Below, piece by piece: positions 1-8,435 of a stretch of 64,000 bases of DNA. The translations under genes were made by a program, and so were the position numbers. The notes beneath the pieces were generated by a model. It made no database searches. It had not been told where the DNA came from and saw nothing but the letters and a program-made list of their open reading frames with translations. The DNA is from Candidatus Gastranaerophilales bacterium (lineage in GTDB: Bacteria > Cyanobacteriota > Vampirovibrionia > Gastranaerophilales > Gastranaerophilaceae). The stretch lies in NCBI GenBank assembly GCA_944326565.1, contig CALVEL010000002.1, forward strand, positions 1-64,000. Direction: 5' to 3'. Positions within the stretch are counted from its first letter, which is position 1. Every line of letters begins with the position of its first letter.

Positions 1-77
1 TCAATCGGATTTAAAATACACCAACTGCTAGAATCAAACTTCTGCGGAATAGAATTTTGACTAATATAAACGCTCAA

Positions 78-677
78 TTAATTTATAATGTATCTCTTTA
101 TATAATTAGAAACAGTAATTCTATGTACACCAAGAATACGAGCTATTTCACTCTTAGAAACCTTGCCGTTGTATAATTCCCTTATTTTTTTATCTTTTGA
201 TGATAACTTTAAATAACTACTTTTTGCTCCTTTAGGACGACCCAAAATTGTGCCTTCAGCTTTCTTTCTTGCCAATGCTTCTTTTGTCCTTTGAGAAATC
301 AAATTGCGTTCTATCTCTGCTGATAATCCAAATGCAAAAGCAAGAACTTTGGATTGTATATCATCCCCTAACCTATAACCATCTTTTATTGTCCAAACTT
401 TGCATTCTTTTTGCATACAAATATTTAAAATTTCCATAATCATAAAAAGATTACGACCTAATCTGGACAACTCAGAACAAATAATTAAATCATCTTTTTT
501 AACCTTTTTTAACAATTTTCCTAAAGCTCTTTTATTATAAGCTTTTGTTCCAGATATTGTTTCTTCTATCCAACCATTAACAATTAAACTATTTTTTATA
601 GCATATTGTTCAATTTCAAACCTTTGATTTTCAACTGTTTGCACATCTGTGCTAACTCTAATGTACCCGTATATCAT
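78..677 (-). CDS. Serine site-specific recombinase (resolvase/invertase family, Mpi-like)
   Basis: A 199-residue resolvase/invertase. The N-terminus reads YIRVSTD, whose serine (residue 9) is the expected nucleophile. A conserved CSELSRLGRN block follows near residues 69-78, then the AEIERNLISQRTKEALARKK helix (about 120-139), and a C-terminal helix-turn-helix (about 160-195, SKSEIARILGVHRITVSNYI). The length fits small invertases such as Bacteroides Mpi, not large serine integrases. An AGGAGG ribosome site lies just upstream of the ATG. I found no clear invertible promoter or paired inverted repeats beside it. It sits with a phage fragment next to tRNA-Ala, so it probably belongs to a decayed mobile element. 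Confidence 0.93.
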   Translation of the reverse strand: MIYGYIRVSTDVQTVENQRFEIEQYAIKNSLIVNGWIEETISGTKAYNKRALGKLLKKVKKDDLIICSELSRLGRNLFMIMEILNICMQKECKVWTIKDGYRLGDDIQSKVLAFAFGLSAEIERNLISQRTKEALARKKAEGTILGRPKGAKSSYLKLSSKDKKIRELYNGKVSKSEIARILGVHRITVSNYIKRYIIN

Positions 678-754
678 AAACTAACCTCCTTTAATTAAAT
701 TTGTCTATGATATATTGATAACTATAAAACAATCTAACAAGATTTAATTTAATA

Positions 755-1039
755 TTATTTTCTTAAAAATCTTTCGGTCATATTAAGGATTTCTTCAAAG
801 TCGTCATTTCTAAGTTGTAAATAAGGTCTTGTAGGTATGGTTACAGATTGATTTTTACCGGCTTGGCCTCCAAGTTGATGAATTGCAGCATAATCAAGAT
901 TTGTGCCAATAACAGCAGAATCATTGTCATAAAATGTGCTAATGGGAGATAATAATCTACTTAAGCCATTCCAGCCTTTTTTCTTCTTGTTTAATTCTTT
1001 TGTAATAAGTAATAATTTGTCTTGATATTTAATATCTTT
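755..1039 (-). pseudogene. Phage virion morphogenesis (Mu gpG-like tail completion) protein, C-terminal fragment
   Basis: The frame encodes a segment typical of the C-terminal half of the phage virion morphogenesis family: a SAVIGTN strand, DYAAIHQLGG, then IPTRPYLQL and a final short helix. The N-terminal half of the family is missing. Upstream the open frame continues only as unrelated sequence that overlaps a gene on the other strand which has a strong ribosome site. No ribosome site or plausible start is visible for this frame. I read it as a decayed prophage remnant. The family assignment rests on the HQLGG and IP-RP motifs; the exact 5' boundary is uncertain. Confidence 0.65.
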
Positions 1040-1074
1040 CGAGTAATGAATACGACACCTAAAAAGGAGGTCGT

Positions 1075-1326
1075 ATGGAAGAAGGTTTTGTTTTAAAGAA
1101 GAAAGAATTTGAGTTTTTAAAAAAACTATCTGAAGATATTTATAACACAATTGTTGTAGCAGATTATTTCGTATCTAATCAACCGGAAATAGAAGAATTG
1201 TGGAATCTTTCCCCTATTATAAAAGATCTAAGAAAAGATTCTGATAAGTTATGTACATTTTTTATTAATTATGGAGCTAAAGATTCTATCTCTAATGAAA
1301 ATCTAAATATTGGAGATAAAATATGA
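1075..1326 (+). CDS. Hypothetical small protein, first gene of a two-gene unit
   Basis: An 83-residue, charged, probably helical protein with no recognised domain. A near-perfect ribosome site (AAAGGAGG) lies 4-5 bases before the ATG, which argues that it is a real gene. Its stop overlaps the start of the next gene as ATGA, which suggests translational coupling. It lies between a phage fragment and tRNA-Ala, so it is probably accessory cargo. No function can be assigned. Confidence 0.6.
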   Translation: MEEGFVLKKKEFEFLKKLSEDIYNTIVVADYFVSNQPEIEELWNLSPIIKDLRKDSDKLCTFFINYGAKDSISNENLNIGDKI

Positions 1327-1556
1327 TTCTAAAAAACAAACTTGCTCGTGAAATATTAGAAATAACATATCCTGAATTTAGAAAAAAGTTTGCAAAAGAA
1401 ATCCGGACTGCTTTTGAAAGTTATCGAAGAACACAATTAAATAAGTATTCTTATAACTTTAAAGATGATAATTCTATGGAATACAATTTCTACTTCCAAT
1501 TACAATGGAACTTCAATCACTTTGGAAATTCTAATTGGTATATTGAAAATATGTAA
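1323..1556 (+). CDS. Hypothetical small protein, second gene of a two-gene unit
   Basis: A 77-residue protein, basic in its first half and rich in Asn and aromatic residues at its end. It starts inside the stop codon of the upstream 83-residue gene (ATGA overlap), so the two are likely co-translated. There is no signal peptide or membrane segment and I do not recognise a family. The pair could be a small mobile-element module, but nothing in the sequence identifies it as toxin-antitoxin or anything else. Confidence 0.5.
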   Translation: MILKNKLAREILEITYPEFRKKFAKEIRTAFESYRRTQLNKYSYNFKDDNSMEYNFYFQLQWNFNHFGNSNWYIENM

Positions 1557-1581
1557 TTTTTGAACATTTATTAAACAGTTG

Positions 1582-1607
1582 TTAAACGGTATTTAAATAC
1601 CGTTTAA
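1582..1607. repeat. 26-bp perfect palindrome after the two-gene unit
   Basis: Arms TTAAACGGTATTT and AAATACCGTTTAA meet with no spacer. It begins 25 bases after the stop of the small gene pair. A T-rich stretch follows, so it may be a weak terminator for that pair. The absence of a loop also fits a protein-binding or recombination site. The sequence alone does not decide. Confidence 0.5.
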
Positions 1608-1737
1608 ATTTCTCTCATTTTTCAAAATCTTTTTAATAATAAGTATTTTTTGTCAAAAACTTTCCTACTTGCATGTCAAACTCGCGATACTTTTTCTCAA
1701 AATCCCTGATACACGACATATTCCTCTATATATAACT

Positions 1738-1759
1738 AAAAAAGAGCCTTTCGGCTCTT
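1738..1759 (-). terminator. Intrinsic terminator of the tRNA-Ala gene
   Basis: On the minus strand a 7-bp stem AAGAGCC / GGCTCTT with a GAAA tetraloop is followed by a run of T. It starts about 10 bases beyond the tRNA-Ala 3' end, in the right orientation. Confidence 0.8.
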
Positions 1760-1768
1760 ATTTTTAAT

Positions 1769-1844
1769 TGGTGGAGGTTAGGAGATTCGAACTCCTGACC
1801 CCCTGCGTGCAAAGCAGGTGCTCTACCAGCTGAGCTAAACCCCC
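1769..1844 (-). tRNA. tRNA-Ala (anticodon TGC), CCA encoded
   Basis: A cloverleaf can be drawn on the minus strand: acceptor GGGGGTT pairs with AACCTCC (one G-U), a GCTC-AGCTGG-type D arm, anticodon stem CCTGC/GCAGG with loop TTTGCAC (anticodon TGC), and a TTCGAAT T loop. Discriminator A is followed by an encoded CCA, unlike the tRNA-Met gene in this window. Its 3' end faces the mobile-element relic at the left edge, the usual arrangement when an element has integrated at a tRNA. Confidence 0.95.
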
Positions 1845-2036
1845 ATAAGGTTTTTATTTATTTGTCACAATATTTATTCTACATGCTGATTTTTTTTTGT
1901 AAAGTCCTTTTTTATTTTTTATAGCAAAAAATTTTTCTTTTTTAGTTTATACTCTAACAAAAGAAGTTTTTTATGATTGACAATATACCCTGATGTGTAA
2001 AGTATAATAAATTGTTTTTGTTATAAAATTAAAAAC

Positions 2037-2816
2037 ATGAAGATTATATTAAGCTTTTTAATAATATCTATATTTCTAGGTTTTTGGGGAATTTTTATTG
2101 AACCATACATTTTAACAGTTAAAAAAATTTCTATTAATGATGAGCAGTTAAAAGGTTTAAAACTAGTTTTTGCGAGTGATCTTCATTATAAAAAGTACGA
2201 AAATTTTCGATTAAAACGAGATGTCAAAAAAATCAATGAGCAAAATGCTGATATAATAATATTAGGTGGTGATTTTGTAAACGGACATGCTAAAGGTCAT
2301 TCTTTACAAATAGAAAAGATAGCAAAAGAATTTGGGAATTTAAAATCTAAATATGGTACTTTTGCTGTTCTCGGAAATCATGATATCTGGCAAGATGCTC
2401 AACTAGCTTACGATAGTCTTTCTCAAAATAATATTACTGTTTTAAAAAACAGCAGTAAGAAAGTTAATAATATCTATATTGCAGGACTAGAAGATTTACA
2501 AACACAAACACCTGATATCCAAAAAACTTTAAAAAATACAAAATCTCCAATTATTCTAATTTCGCATTCCCCTGATGTTATTTATGAAGTTTCGGAAAAT
2601 GTTAATCTCACTTTATCAGGACATTTACATGGCGGACAAATCAATTTACCATTTTATGGAGCGGTTATTGTTCCTTCAAAATATGGTACTCAATTTGCTT
2701 ACGGGTTATACAACGTCAAAAACAAAAAACTTTTTGTCTCTCGAGGAATTGGTACAAGTATTCTGCCAATAAGATTTCTTTGTCCACCTGAAATAGTTGT
2801 AATTGAATTTATTTAG
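2037..2816 (+). CDS. Membrane-anchored metallophosphoesterase (YkuE/YaeI-like)
   Basis: A 259-residue calcineurin-like phosphoesterase. A single N-terminal hydrophobic segment (about residues 3-28) should anchor it to the membrane. The dinuclear metal motifs are all present in order: SDLH (about 48-51), GGDFV, GNHD (about 112-115), SHSPD and the closing GHLHGG. This layout matches YaeI/YkuE-type enzymes, which hydrolyse phosphoesters, some on lipid head groups; the substrate here is unknown. No Shine-Dalgarno sequence is visible before the ATG. Its stop overlaps the convergent emrB-like gene by a few bases. Confidence 0.9.
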   Translation: MKIILSFLIISIFLGFWGIFIEPYILTVKKISINDEQLKGLKLVFASDLHYKKYENFRLKRDVKKINEQNADIIILGGDFVNGHAKGHSLQIEKIAKEFGNLKSKYGTFAVLGNHDIWQDAQLAYDSLSQNNITVLKNSSKKVNNIYIAGLEDLQTQTPDIQKTLKNTKSPIILISHSPDVIYEVSENVNLTLSGHLHGGQINLPFYGAVIVPSKYGTQFAYGLYNVKNKKLFVSRGIGTSILPIRFLCPPEIVVIEFI

Positions 2817-4408
2817 ATACTTTTTGAGTTTTCCTCAACACTTACTGGAATATCTATCTTTTTTGTTTTTTTAATCAGCAGCATCAAAGGAATCACTATC
2901 AAACAAAGTATTCCAAAAATTCTGAAAGAATCAATAAACGCCCATAATGTTGATTGTTTTACTAATTGTCCGTATATTGAATATTGTGACATATAATTTG
3001 CTACAGAATGTTCTGTAAGTGCAGATAAAGCCCCCGCAGTTGACTGTACTCTTTCTACAAATACAGAATTTAAATCATTTAACTTTCCAACTAACATATA
3101 TTGATGAATTTGTGCAAATCTTGTAAGCATTGTTGCAACTAAAGATGTACCAATAGCACTTCCTATATTTTTAAGTAAATTTTGAATTCCCGTTGCATTT
3201 GTCATTTGTTCATTTTTCAAAGTATCTATTGACAGATTTATTATAGGTATCATTGAAAGTCCCATACCTAATCCCATAAAAAAGTTTGGTACTGCAACAT
3301 TCATATTTGAAATTTGTAAATTTAAAGCTCCGAATGCAAGACTTGCTCCCCCAATTAAAGAAAGCCCTATAACAACCATAAGTCTGTTATCAATTCTGTT
3401 TGTCAAAACAGCAGTAAATAACATTGCAACCATACTGCCAAAACCTCTAGGCATCATTGTCGCACCGCTTAAAAATGCTGTATATCCCATCATACTTTGT
3501 AAAAATTGCGGCAAAATTGCAAGAGATGCATACAAAACAGCTTGTATTACAACCTGTATAATAGTCCCTGCTGTAAAATTCCTATCTTTAAAAACAGATA
3601 AATCTATTAATGATTCTTTATTTGTAATTTGTGAATGGAAAAATAAAATACAAGCTACCATTGAAACACCAAAAGTCCACCTAATCCAAGTAGCATTAAA
3701 CCAATCAGCATTGTTACCTTTATCAAGAACTGTTTGTAAAGTTACAAGCCAAATAGTTAAATATATAAAACCTTTTACATCAATTTTCACATTTTTTTGT
3801 TTTTTGGCATAAGGCGGATCCTCAAGAAGCTTATGGCATAAAAGAGCAGCGGCACAACCAAAAGGTACATTTATATAAAAAATCCAAGGCCACGTCCAAT
3901 TATCAGTAATCCATCCCCCTAATACTGGTCCAATTATCGGTGCCAAAATTATTCCCATACCAAACACAGACATTGCAAGTCCGCGCTTTTCTTTATCAAA
4001 ACTCTCAATCATAATCGCTTGAGATATTGGTAAAATTCCGCCTCCGCCAAAACCTTGAAGAACTCGGGCAAATATCATAAATTCAATATTTTTTGCCATC
4101 CCGCAAAGCATTGAAGCTATTGTAAACATCATAATACTTATTATAAAGAAGTTTTTACGTCCAAATACTTTACTGAAAAAATCCACAGCCGGAATTACAA
4201 TACCTGCAGCAATCAGGTAACTAGTTAAAATCCACATGGATTCATCTCTTGTCGCAGAAAAACTTCCTGCCATATGGGGTAATGCTACGTTACCTATTGT
4301 ACCATCCAGTACATAAATAAATACTGCAAGCATTACAGGTATAACCATTAACCAGGGATTTACGGAAGGTTTCCATTCTTGTCCAGTTTTTTCATTTATA
4401 TTTGTCAT
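2813..4408 (-). CDS. emrB: MFS drug efflux permease, DHA2 family (EmrB-like)
   Basis: A 531-residue major-facilitator protein of the 14-segment DHA2 type (EmrB/QacA). Recognisable features are the loop motif before TM2-TM3 (MAGSFSATRDESMWILTSYLIAAG), ARVLQGFGGGGILP, motif C-like GPVLGGWITD, and the family signature WPWIFYINVPFG. It should export lipophilic compounds by proton antiport, working with the adaptor encoded just upstream and a TolC-type channel. It is the last gene of marR-emrA-emrB. An 88-base gap containing a hairpin separates it from emrA, and the ribosome site (AGGA) follows that hairpin directly. The substrate is unknown. Confidence 0.93.
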   Translation of the reverse strand: MTNINEKTGQEWKPSVNPWLMVIPVMLAVFIYVLDGTIGNVALPHMAGSFSATRDESMWILTSYLIAAGIVIPAVDFFSKVFGRKNFFIISIMMFTIASMLCGMAKNIEFMIFARVLQGFGGGGILPISQAIMIESFDKEKRGLAMSVFGMGIILAPIIGPVLGGWITDNWTWPWIFYINVPFGCAAALLCHKLLEDPPYAKKQKNVKIDVKGFIYLTIWLVTLQTVLDKGNNADWFNATWIRWTFGVSMVACILFFHSQITNKESLIDLSVFKDRNFTAGTIIQVVIQAVLYASLAILPQFLQSMMGYTAFLSGATMMPRGFGSMVAMLFTAVLTNRIDNRLMVVIGLSLIGGASLAFGALNLQISNMNVAVPNFFMGLGMGLSMIPIINLSIDTLKNEQMTNATGIQNLLKNIGSAIGTSLVATMLTRFAQIHQYMLVGKLNDLNSVFVERVQSTAGALSALTEHSVANYMSQYSIYGQLVKQSTLWAFIDSFRIFGILCLIVIPLMLLIKKTKKIDIPVSVEENSKSI

Positions 4409-4425
4409 TTTTTTGTTTCCTATTA

Positions 4426-4475
4426 AAAAAGGTGAATGTAGTGAGTTTTAATGTCCTTTTACTATTCACCTTTTT
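4426..4475 (-). promoter_or_regulatory. Terminator-like hairpin between emrA and emrB (possible attenuator)
   Basis: Perfect 12-base arms AAAAAGGTGAAT and ATTCACCTTTTT, about 26 bases apart, form a stem that in the minus-strand transcript is followed by a T run. The emrB ribosome site comes right after it. It would end some transcripts after emrA, or stabilise the emrA end, so the two proteins could be made in unequal amounts. Confidence 0.6.
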
Positions 4476-4496
4476 CTTTTTATTTTGTTTTAATAA

Positions 4497-5501
4497 TTAT
4501 CTTATTCTTACTTTTGGAACAACTGACATGCCAGGAATTATATTGTATTCACTTGGGTCTATTTCTTCATCAAATACTATTTTTACAGGTATTCTTTGAA
4601 CTATTTTTACAAATGAACCTACAGCATTTTCAGGCGGGAACAAGCTTGATTTTGCTCCTGATGCCCTTTGTATGCTGTCAACCTTTCCTTTGAATACTTT
4701 ATCAGGATATGTATCAATTTTTATATCAACTGCTTGCCCCGGTTTCATATGACGTAATTGATTTTCCTTAAAATTAGCTACAACCCATACATTATGAGGA
4801 ACTACAACAAATAACGGTGTTCCTACATTTACGTACATTCCTTTTTCTACTCGTCTGTTAGATACTGTGCCGGATTGAGGTGCATATATTTTTGTATATG
4901 ATAAATCCAGCGCCGCTTTATCCATATCTGCTTTTGCAGATTTTAAATCAGTATCTGCAACTTTATCATTTGTTTTAGATAATAATGATTGTTCTGCTTG
5001 AGTTAAATTAGCTTGAGCTGCATCATATGCTGCTTGTGCATTATCTAAAGTTTGTTTTGACACCGCTCCTTGTGCATAAAGATTTGTATATCTATCTAAG
5101 TCTTTTTTAGCTACTTCTATTTTTGTCTGAGCTGCATTATGTATTGCTTGTGCATTTTTTTGATTTAATAATACTCTTTCATATTTTGCTTTTGCACCTT
5201 CGTATTTTACTTTATAATCGGCATCATCTATTTTTGCAACAAGCATTCCCTCTTTTACAGGTTGGTTATCTGTAATGTATACATCTGTAATTTGCCCGCT
5301 AACACGTGGTGCTACTTGTACTGTTGTTGTTTCTACATATGCATCATCTGTTGATTGGTAATTTAGAGCATCATGTATAAAAATTCCGCAACCTATTGCC
5401 ATTAATACTATCAGACCTATTGCTATAAACCTTTTACGTGGTTTATGAACTTTTGTTTCTTCTGATTGGTGCTCTTCTTTTATTGTATTTTCTTCTTCCA
5501 T
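4497..5501 (-). CDS. emrA: Periplasmic adaptor of a tripartite efflux pump (EmrA/HlyD family)
   Basis: A 334-residue membrane fusion protein. A short basic N-terminal tail is followed by one membrane segment (about residues 25-45), then the EmrA start of the barrel-lipoyl region (TDDAYVETTTVQVAPRVSG), a long Ala/Gln-rich coiled-coil hairpin (about 95-200), the second lipoyl half (YTKIYAPQSGTVSNRRVEKG) and beta-barrel segments. It should bridge the EmrB-like permease to an outer-membrane channel. It lies 9 bases downstream of the marR gene. Cognate TolC-type proteins are encoded divergently at 6125 and elsewhere at 29984. Confidence 0.93.
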   Translation of the reverse strand: MEEENTIKEEHQSEETKVHKPRKRFIAIGLIVLMAIGCGIFIHDALNYQSTDDAYVETTTVQVAPRVSGQITDVYITDNQPVKEGMLVAKIDDADYKVKYEGAKAKYERVLLNQKNAQAIHNAAQTKIEVAKKDLDRYTNLYAQGAVSKQTLDNAQAAYDAAQANLTQAEQSLLSKTNDKVADTDLKSAKADMDKAALDLSYTKIYAPQSGTVSNRRVEKGMYVNVGTPLFVVVPHNVWVVANFKENQLRHMKPGQAVDIKIDTYPDKVFKGKVDSIQRASGAKSSLFPPENAVGSFVKIVQRIPVKIVFDEEIDPSEYNIIPGMSVVPKVRIR

Positions 5502-5510
5502 TTTTACCTC

Positions 5511-5999
5511 TTATATTTGCATATCTACTATTTTACTTAAATTTTCTCTAAATTTTCTTAACGTATTCCTTACCATCTGTTTTTCTTCTTCAGGAATCGG
5601 GCAGTGATGTTTATTTTCGTCTATTTTTTTTATTGTTTTACGTAACTTTTCTGTTACCATATCATATATTTCTTTTCCTGCTTCTGTCACTCCCATTTTT
5701 CTTACAAGACGATTATTTTTCATGTCTATGAATCTTGTTATATAACCTTTTTCTTCTAAAGCATCCAATATTTTTCCTGTATTTGCACGGTCTTTTAATA
5801 TTAACTTAGCAAGATCTCTTTGGCAAATTCCAGCATTGCAAAGAATTGTTTCTATTGTCACATATTCATCAGGGCTTATATCAACTTCCATTTTCTTAAA
5901 AAATTTCATTGAAAAAGCTCTGAAAAACTTTGTTGTTTGTTCTAATTCATAATATAAACTATCAGTATATCGTTCTATTTTATTGTCAGAATCTGCCAT
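5511..5999 (-). CDS. MarR-family transcriptional repressor of the efflux locus
   Basis: A 162-residue winged-helix regulator. The MarR fold is visible as an N-terminal dimerisation helix, a helix-turn-helix near residues 65-90 (GICQRDLAKLILKDRANTGK) and a wing with the NNRLVRK basic tip (about 100-108), followed by the usual TEAG motif. It is the first gene of the leftward efflux operon. A perfect inverted repeat lies 30 bases upstream of its start, between it and the divergent TolC-like gene. I infer autorepression and control of both directions, relieved by a pump substrate. Confidence 0.92.
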   Translation of the reverse strand: MADSDNKIERYTDSLYYELEQTTKFFRAFSMKFFKKMEVDISPDEYVTIETILCNAGICQRDLAKLILKDRANTGKILDALEEKGYITRFIDMKNNRLVRKMGVTEAGKEIYDMVTEKLRKTIKKIDENKHHCPIPEEEKQMVRNTLRKFRENLSKIVDMQI

Positions 6000-6029
6000 G
6001 TTTATAATCTCTGTTATTATTTTAAAACT

Positions 6030-6063
6030 TTGTTGTAAAAATTATATGTTGCATTTACAACAA
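6030..6063. promoter_or_regulatory. Inverted-repeat operator between marR and the TolC-like gene
   Basis: Perfect 10-base arms TTGTTGTAAA and TTTACAACAA lie 14 bases apart, centred in the 125-base divergent intergenic region. MarR proteins commonly bind such palindromes over their own promoter. A possible rightward promoter (TTGCAT, 17 bases, TAACAT) overlaps the right arm. Confidence 0.7.
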
Positions 6064-6124
6064 CATTATGCTAACATATGATTATAAAAAAAGCAAGTAC
6101 ATTATTTTATGAGGTAATAAAGAG

Positions 6125-7525
6125 TTGAAAAAAACGTTATCAACAGTAATTATACTTAGTTTGACATTATTACAAACTACCCCTTGTTGGAACTTTGCAT
6201 ATGCTCAGAATTCAACTGCTACTCCTAAGCAATTTAAGAGCATGGTAAAAAAAGATAAGAAGAAAGTTAGTGATGATTATAAATATGAATATGTAAATAT
6301 GCCTTGGTGGGATATTTTCAATGATGATATTTTAAAAGGATATATAGAAAAAGCTATTGTAAATAATTATGACTTAAAAATGGCTACTTTAAATGTAGAG
6401 GAATTTTATCAACAAACACGAATTCAATTTGCAAATGAATTACCTATGGCTGCTGTAGGTGGAGGTCCCGCTTTATATAAAGCTCCTGGCACAAGCAGTT
6501 ATGATAATGCTTTTGGATTACCGTTTATTGTAAATTACGAAGCAGATATTTTCTTAAAAAATAGAGATAAGACAAAATCTTCTAAAAAATTATATGAAAA
6601 TTCTCAATTTGATGAAAGAGCTACTTACATTTCTATTGCCGGTGCTGTTGGTGCTACTTATTTAAATATTGTAAATTTAGATAAAATTATTGAAATTCAA
6701 ACTGATATCGTTGCTTTAAGAAAACAAATTTTTGAATTAATGCAATTAAGCAACAAAGAAGGACTTACATCTACTGCTGACACTGTAAAAGCAAATAAAG
6801 CCTTTGTTAAAAGTGAGACTGATTTAATTGAGTACAACAAACAAAGAGAAATCCTTTTAAATCAATTAAGTGTATTAGTAGGAGAAAGTCCAGAAAGTGG
6901 CAAAACTTTAGCAAGAAAATCTTTGGATGAAATTACTTACAATCAAAAAATTCCTGATTATATAGAATCTGAAATTATAATGCAAAGACCTGATTATTTG
7001 AAAGCTGAAAACTCAGTAGAAAAAGCGGGAATTGATGTAAGAATTGCAAGAAAAGAGTTTTTACCAAGTATTAATCTTACAGGTTTAGCTTTATTTAACG
7101 GAAATTTTGAAAGTTTATTTACGACCAAAAACTCCTTATTACTTTTAGGTGGAGGTTTTTTACTGCCATTATTTACTGGTGGTCAAAGAGTTGCTAATTT
7201 ACGTTTGAAAAAAGCTACTTATGAAAGAATTTTGCAAAACTACTATAAAACTAATTTAACAGCTATTCAGGAAGTTAATGATGCTCTTGTTAAGGTTAGA
7301 AAAGACAAAGAAAAAGTTGATCAGACTTTAAAACAAGCGAATCTTGAAAGTGCAGATTACAAATTTTCTGAAATGAAATATAACGAAGGTACTATTTCTT
7401 TACTTGACTTAATTCAACAAAAAGAAAACCTGCTCTATATAAACCAGTTGGTTGCTCAAAATAAAGTTGAATTTATGATTGACTATATCGGTTTATATAA
7501 AGCAACTGGAAGTAAACTACAATAA
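6125..7525 (+). CDS. Outer-membrane efflux channel, TolC/NodT family
   Basis: A 466-residue outer-membrane factor with a signal peptide (cleavage near YAQ, about residue 28). The NodT-type opening PWWDIFNDDILKGYIEKAIVNNYDLKMA is followed by two repeats of coiled-coil plus beta-strand segments, including the family block QRPDYLKAENSVEKA and, near the end, YNEGTISLLDLIQQ. The start is TTG, supported by GAGG 10 bases upstream and by the signal peptide beginning exactly there. Read divergently from marR-emrA-emrB, it probably supplies the exit duct of that pump. A strong terminator follows. Confidence 0.92.
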   Translation: MKKTLSTVIILSLTLLQTTPCWNFAYAQNSTATPKQFKSMVKKDKKKVSDDYKYEYVNMPWWDIFNDDILKGYIEKAIVNNYDLKMATLNVEEFYQQTRIQFANELPMAAVGGGPALYKAPGTSSYDNAFGLPFIVNYEADIFLKNRDKTKSSKKLYENSQFDERATYISIAGAVGATYLNIVNLDKIIEIQTDIVALRKQIFELMQLSNKEGLTSTADTVKANKAFVKSETDLIEYNKQREILLNQLSVLVGESPESGKTLARKSLDEITYNQKIPDYIESEIIMQRPDYLKAENSVEKAGIDVRIARKEFLPSINLTGLALFNGNFESLFTTKNSLLLLGGGFLLPLFTGGQRVANLRLKKATYERILQNYYKTNLTAIQEVNDALVKVRKDKEKVDQTLKQANLESADYKFSEMKYNEGTISLLDLIQQKENLLYINQLVAQNKVEFMIDYIGLYKATGSKLQ

Positions 7526-7561
7526 TCATCACCTCTTTACTTTTAATCGTAAAGTGAAGCG

Positions 7562-7589
7562 CCGGTAATTCCCGTTACCGGTTTTTTTT
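7562..7589 (+). terminator. Intrinsic terminator after the TolC-like gene
   Basis: Stem CCGGTAA / TTACCGG with a 6-base loop (TTCCCG), followed by eight T residues on the plus strand. Confidence 0.9.
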
Positions 7590-7596
7590 GATTTTT

Positions 7597-8433
7597 TTAT
7601 AATAGCTCAGCTGATATAACTCTGTCAATGCCAGCTAAATCTTTTATTATTTCTATTTTACCAAAGCCTGAGTTCTCTAATATTTTTTTGACTTCTTCTG
7701 ATTGTCCCATGCCGTGTTCAAATAATAAATAACCTTTTTTATTCAATATTTCTGGAGCTTGTTCTGATATTTTTTCGTAAAATTCTAAACCTTTTTCGTC
7801 TTTTGTAAACAATGCTATTTCTGGATCATATGTTACTTCTTTTTGAATATTTTTTTTCTCTGATGGCGGTATATATGGTGGATTTGAGACTATTATATCA
7901 AATCTTTCACCAGGTTTTACATTGGAAAATATATCTGATTTTCTAAATATTGCTTTATTATATAGATTTAATTTAGATGCATTGTCTAATGCCGTATTTA
8001 AAGCATCAGAAGAAATATCAAGTCCTATAACTTGCGAATCTGTATATTTTGCTATCATGCAAGCTATACAACCTGATCCTGTGCCTACATCCAATACTTT
8101 TTTAAAATTATTTGTATTTATAACATCTATTGCCTTCCTTACAAGTATTTCTGTTTCATCTCGAGGAATAAGAACTGATGGATTTACAATAAATTTTTCA
8201 CCCATAAAATCTGCAAACCCTATTATATGTTGAATTGGCTTATGAGTTCTCGCTCTGAGTTCAGCTTTTTCTTTTACAATTTCTAACTTATCTAAAGATA
8301 GTTTTTTGCCCATGACTAAATCCATATAACTGTAATTTGCAAAATGTTCTATCAAAAGTCTTACTTCTATATTTGCTTCATTCTGTTCTATTCCACTGTC
8401 TGTTAAAATCTTAACTATTTCTGATATTGCCAT
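7597..8433 (-). CDS. prmC: Release factor glutamine methyltransferase PrmC (HemK)
   Basis: A 278-residue class I SAM-dependent methyltransferase that methylates the GGQ glutamine of peptide-chain release factors. It has the N-terminal helical release-factor-binding domain (about residues 1-80), SPIQHI-type HKPIQHIIG, the glycine-rich SAM site LDVGTGSGCIA, and the diagnostic NPPY motif in IVSNPPYIPPSE. The length is normal. It starts 2 bases after the stop of the DUF3137 gene, so it is the distal gene of a four-gene leftward operon that begins beside the candidate origin. Confidence 0.96.
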   Translation of the reverse strand: MAISEIVKILTDSGIEQNEANIEVRLLIEHFANYSYMDLVMGKKLSLDKLEIVKEKAELRARTHKPIQHIIGFADFMGEKFIVNPSVLIPRDETEILVRKAIDVINTNNFKKVLDVGTGSGCIACMIAKYTDSQVIGLDISSDALNTALDNASKLNLYNKAIFRKSDIFSNVKPGERFDIIVSNPPYIPPSEKKNIQKEVTYDPEIALFTKDEKGLEFYEKISEQAPEILNKKGYLLFEHGMGQSEEVKKILENSGFGKIEIIKDLAGIDRVISAELL

Positions 8434-8435
8434 AT

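Noticed and set aside
1-77. Open frame on the minus strand running off the left edge
   Set aside because: About 25 codons without a start, ribosome site or recognisable motif; too short to support.
1075-1150. 5' extension of the phage gpG-like frame
   Set aside because: It overlaps a plus-strand gene with a near-perfect ribosome site, and the translated part does not resemble the phage family.
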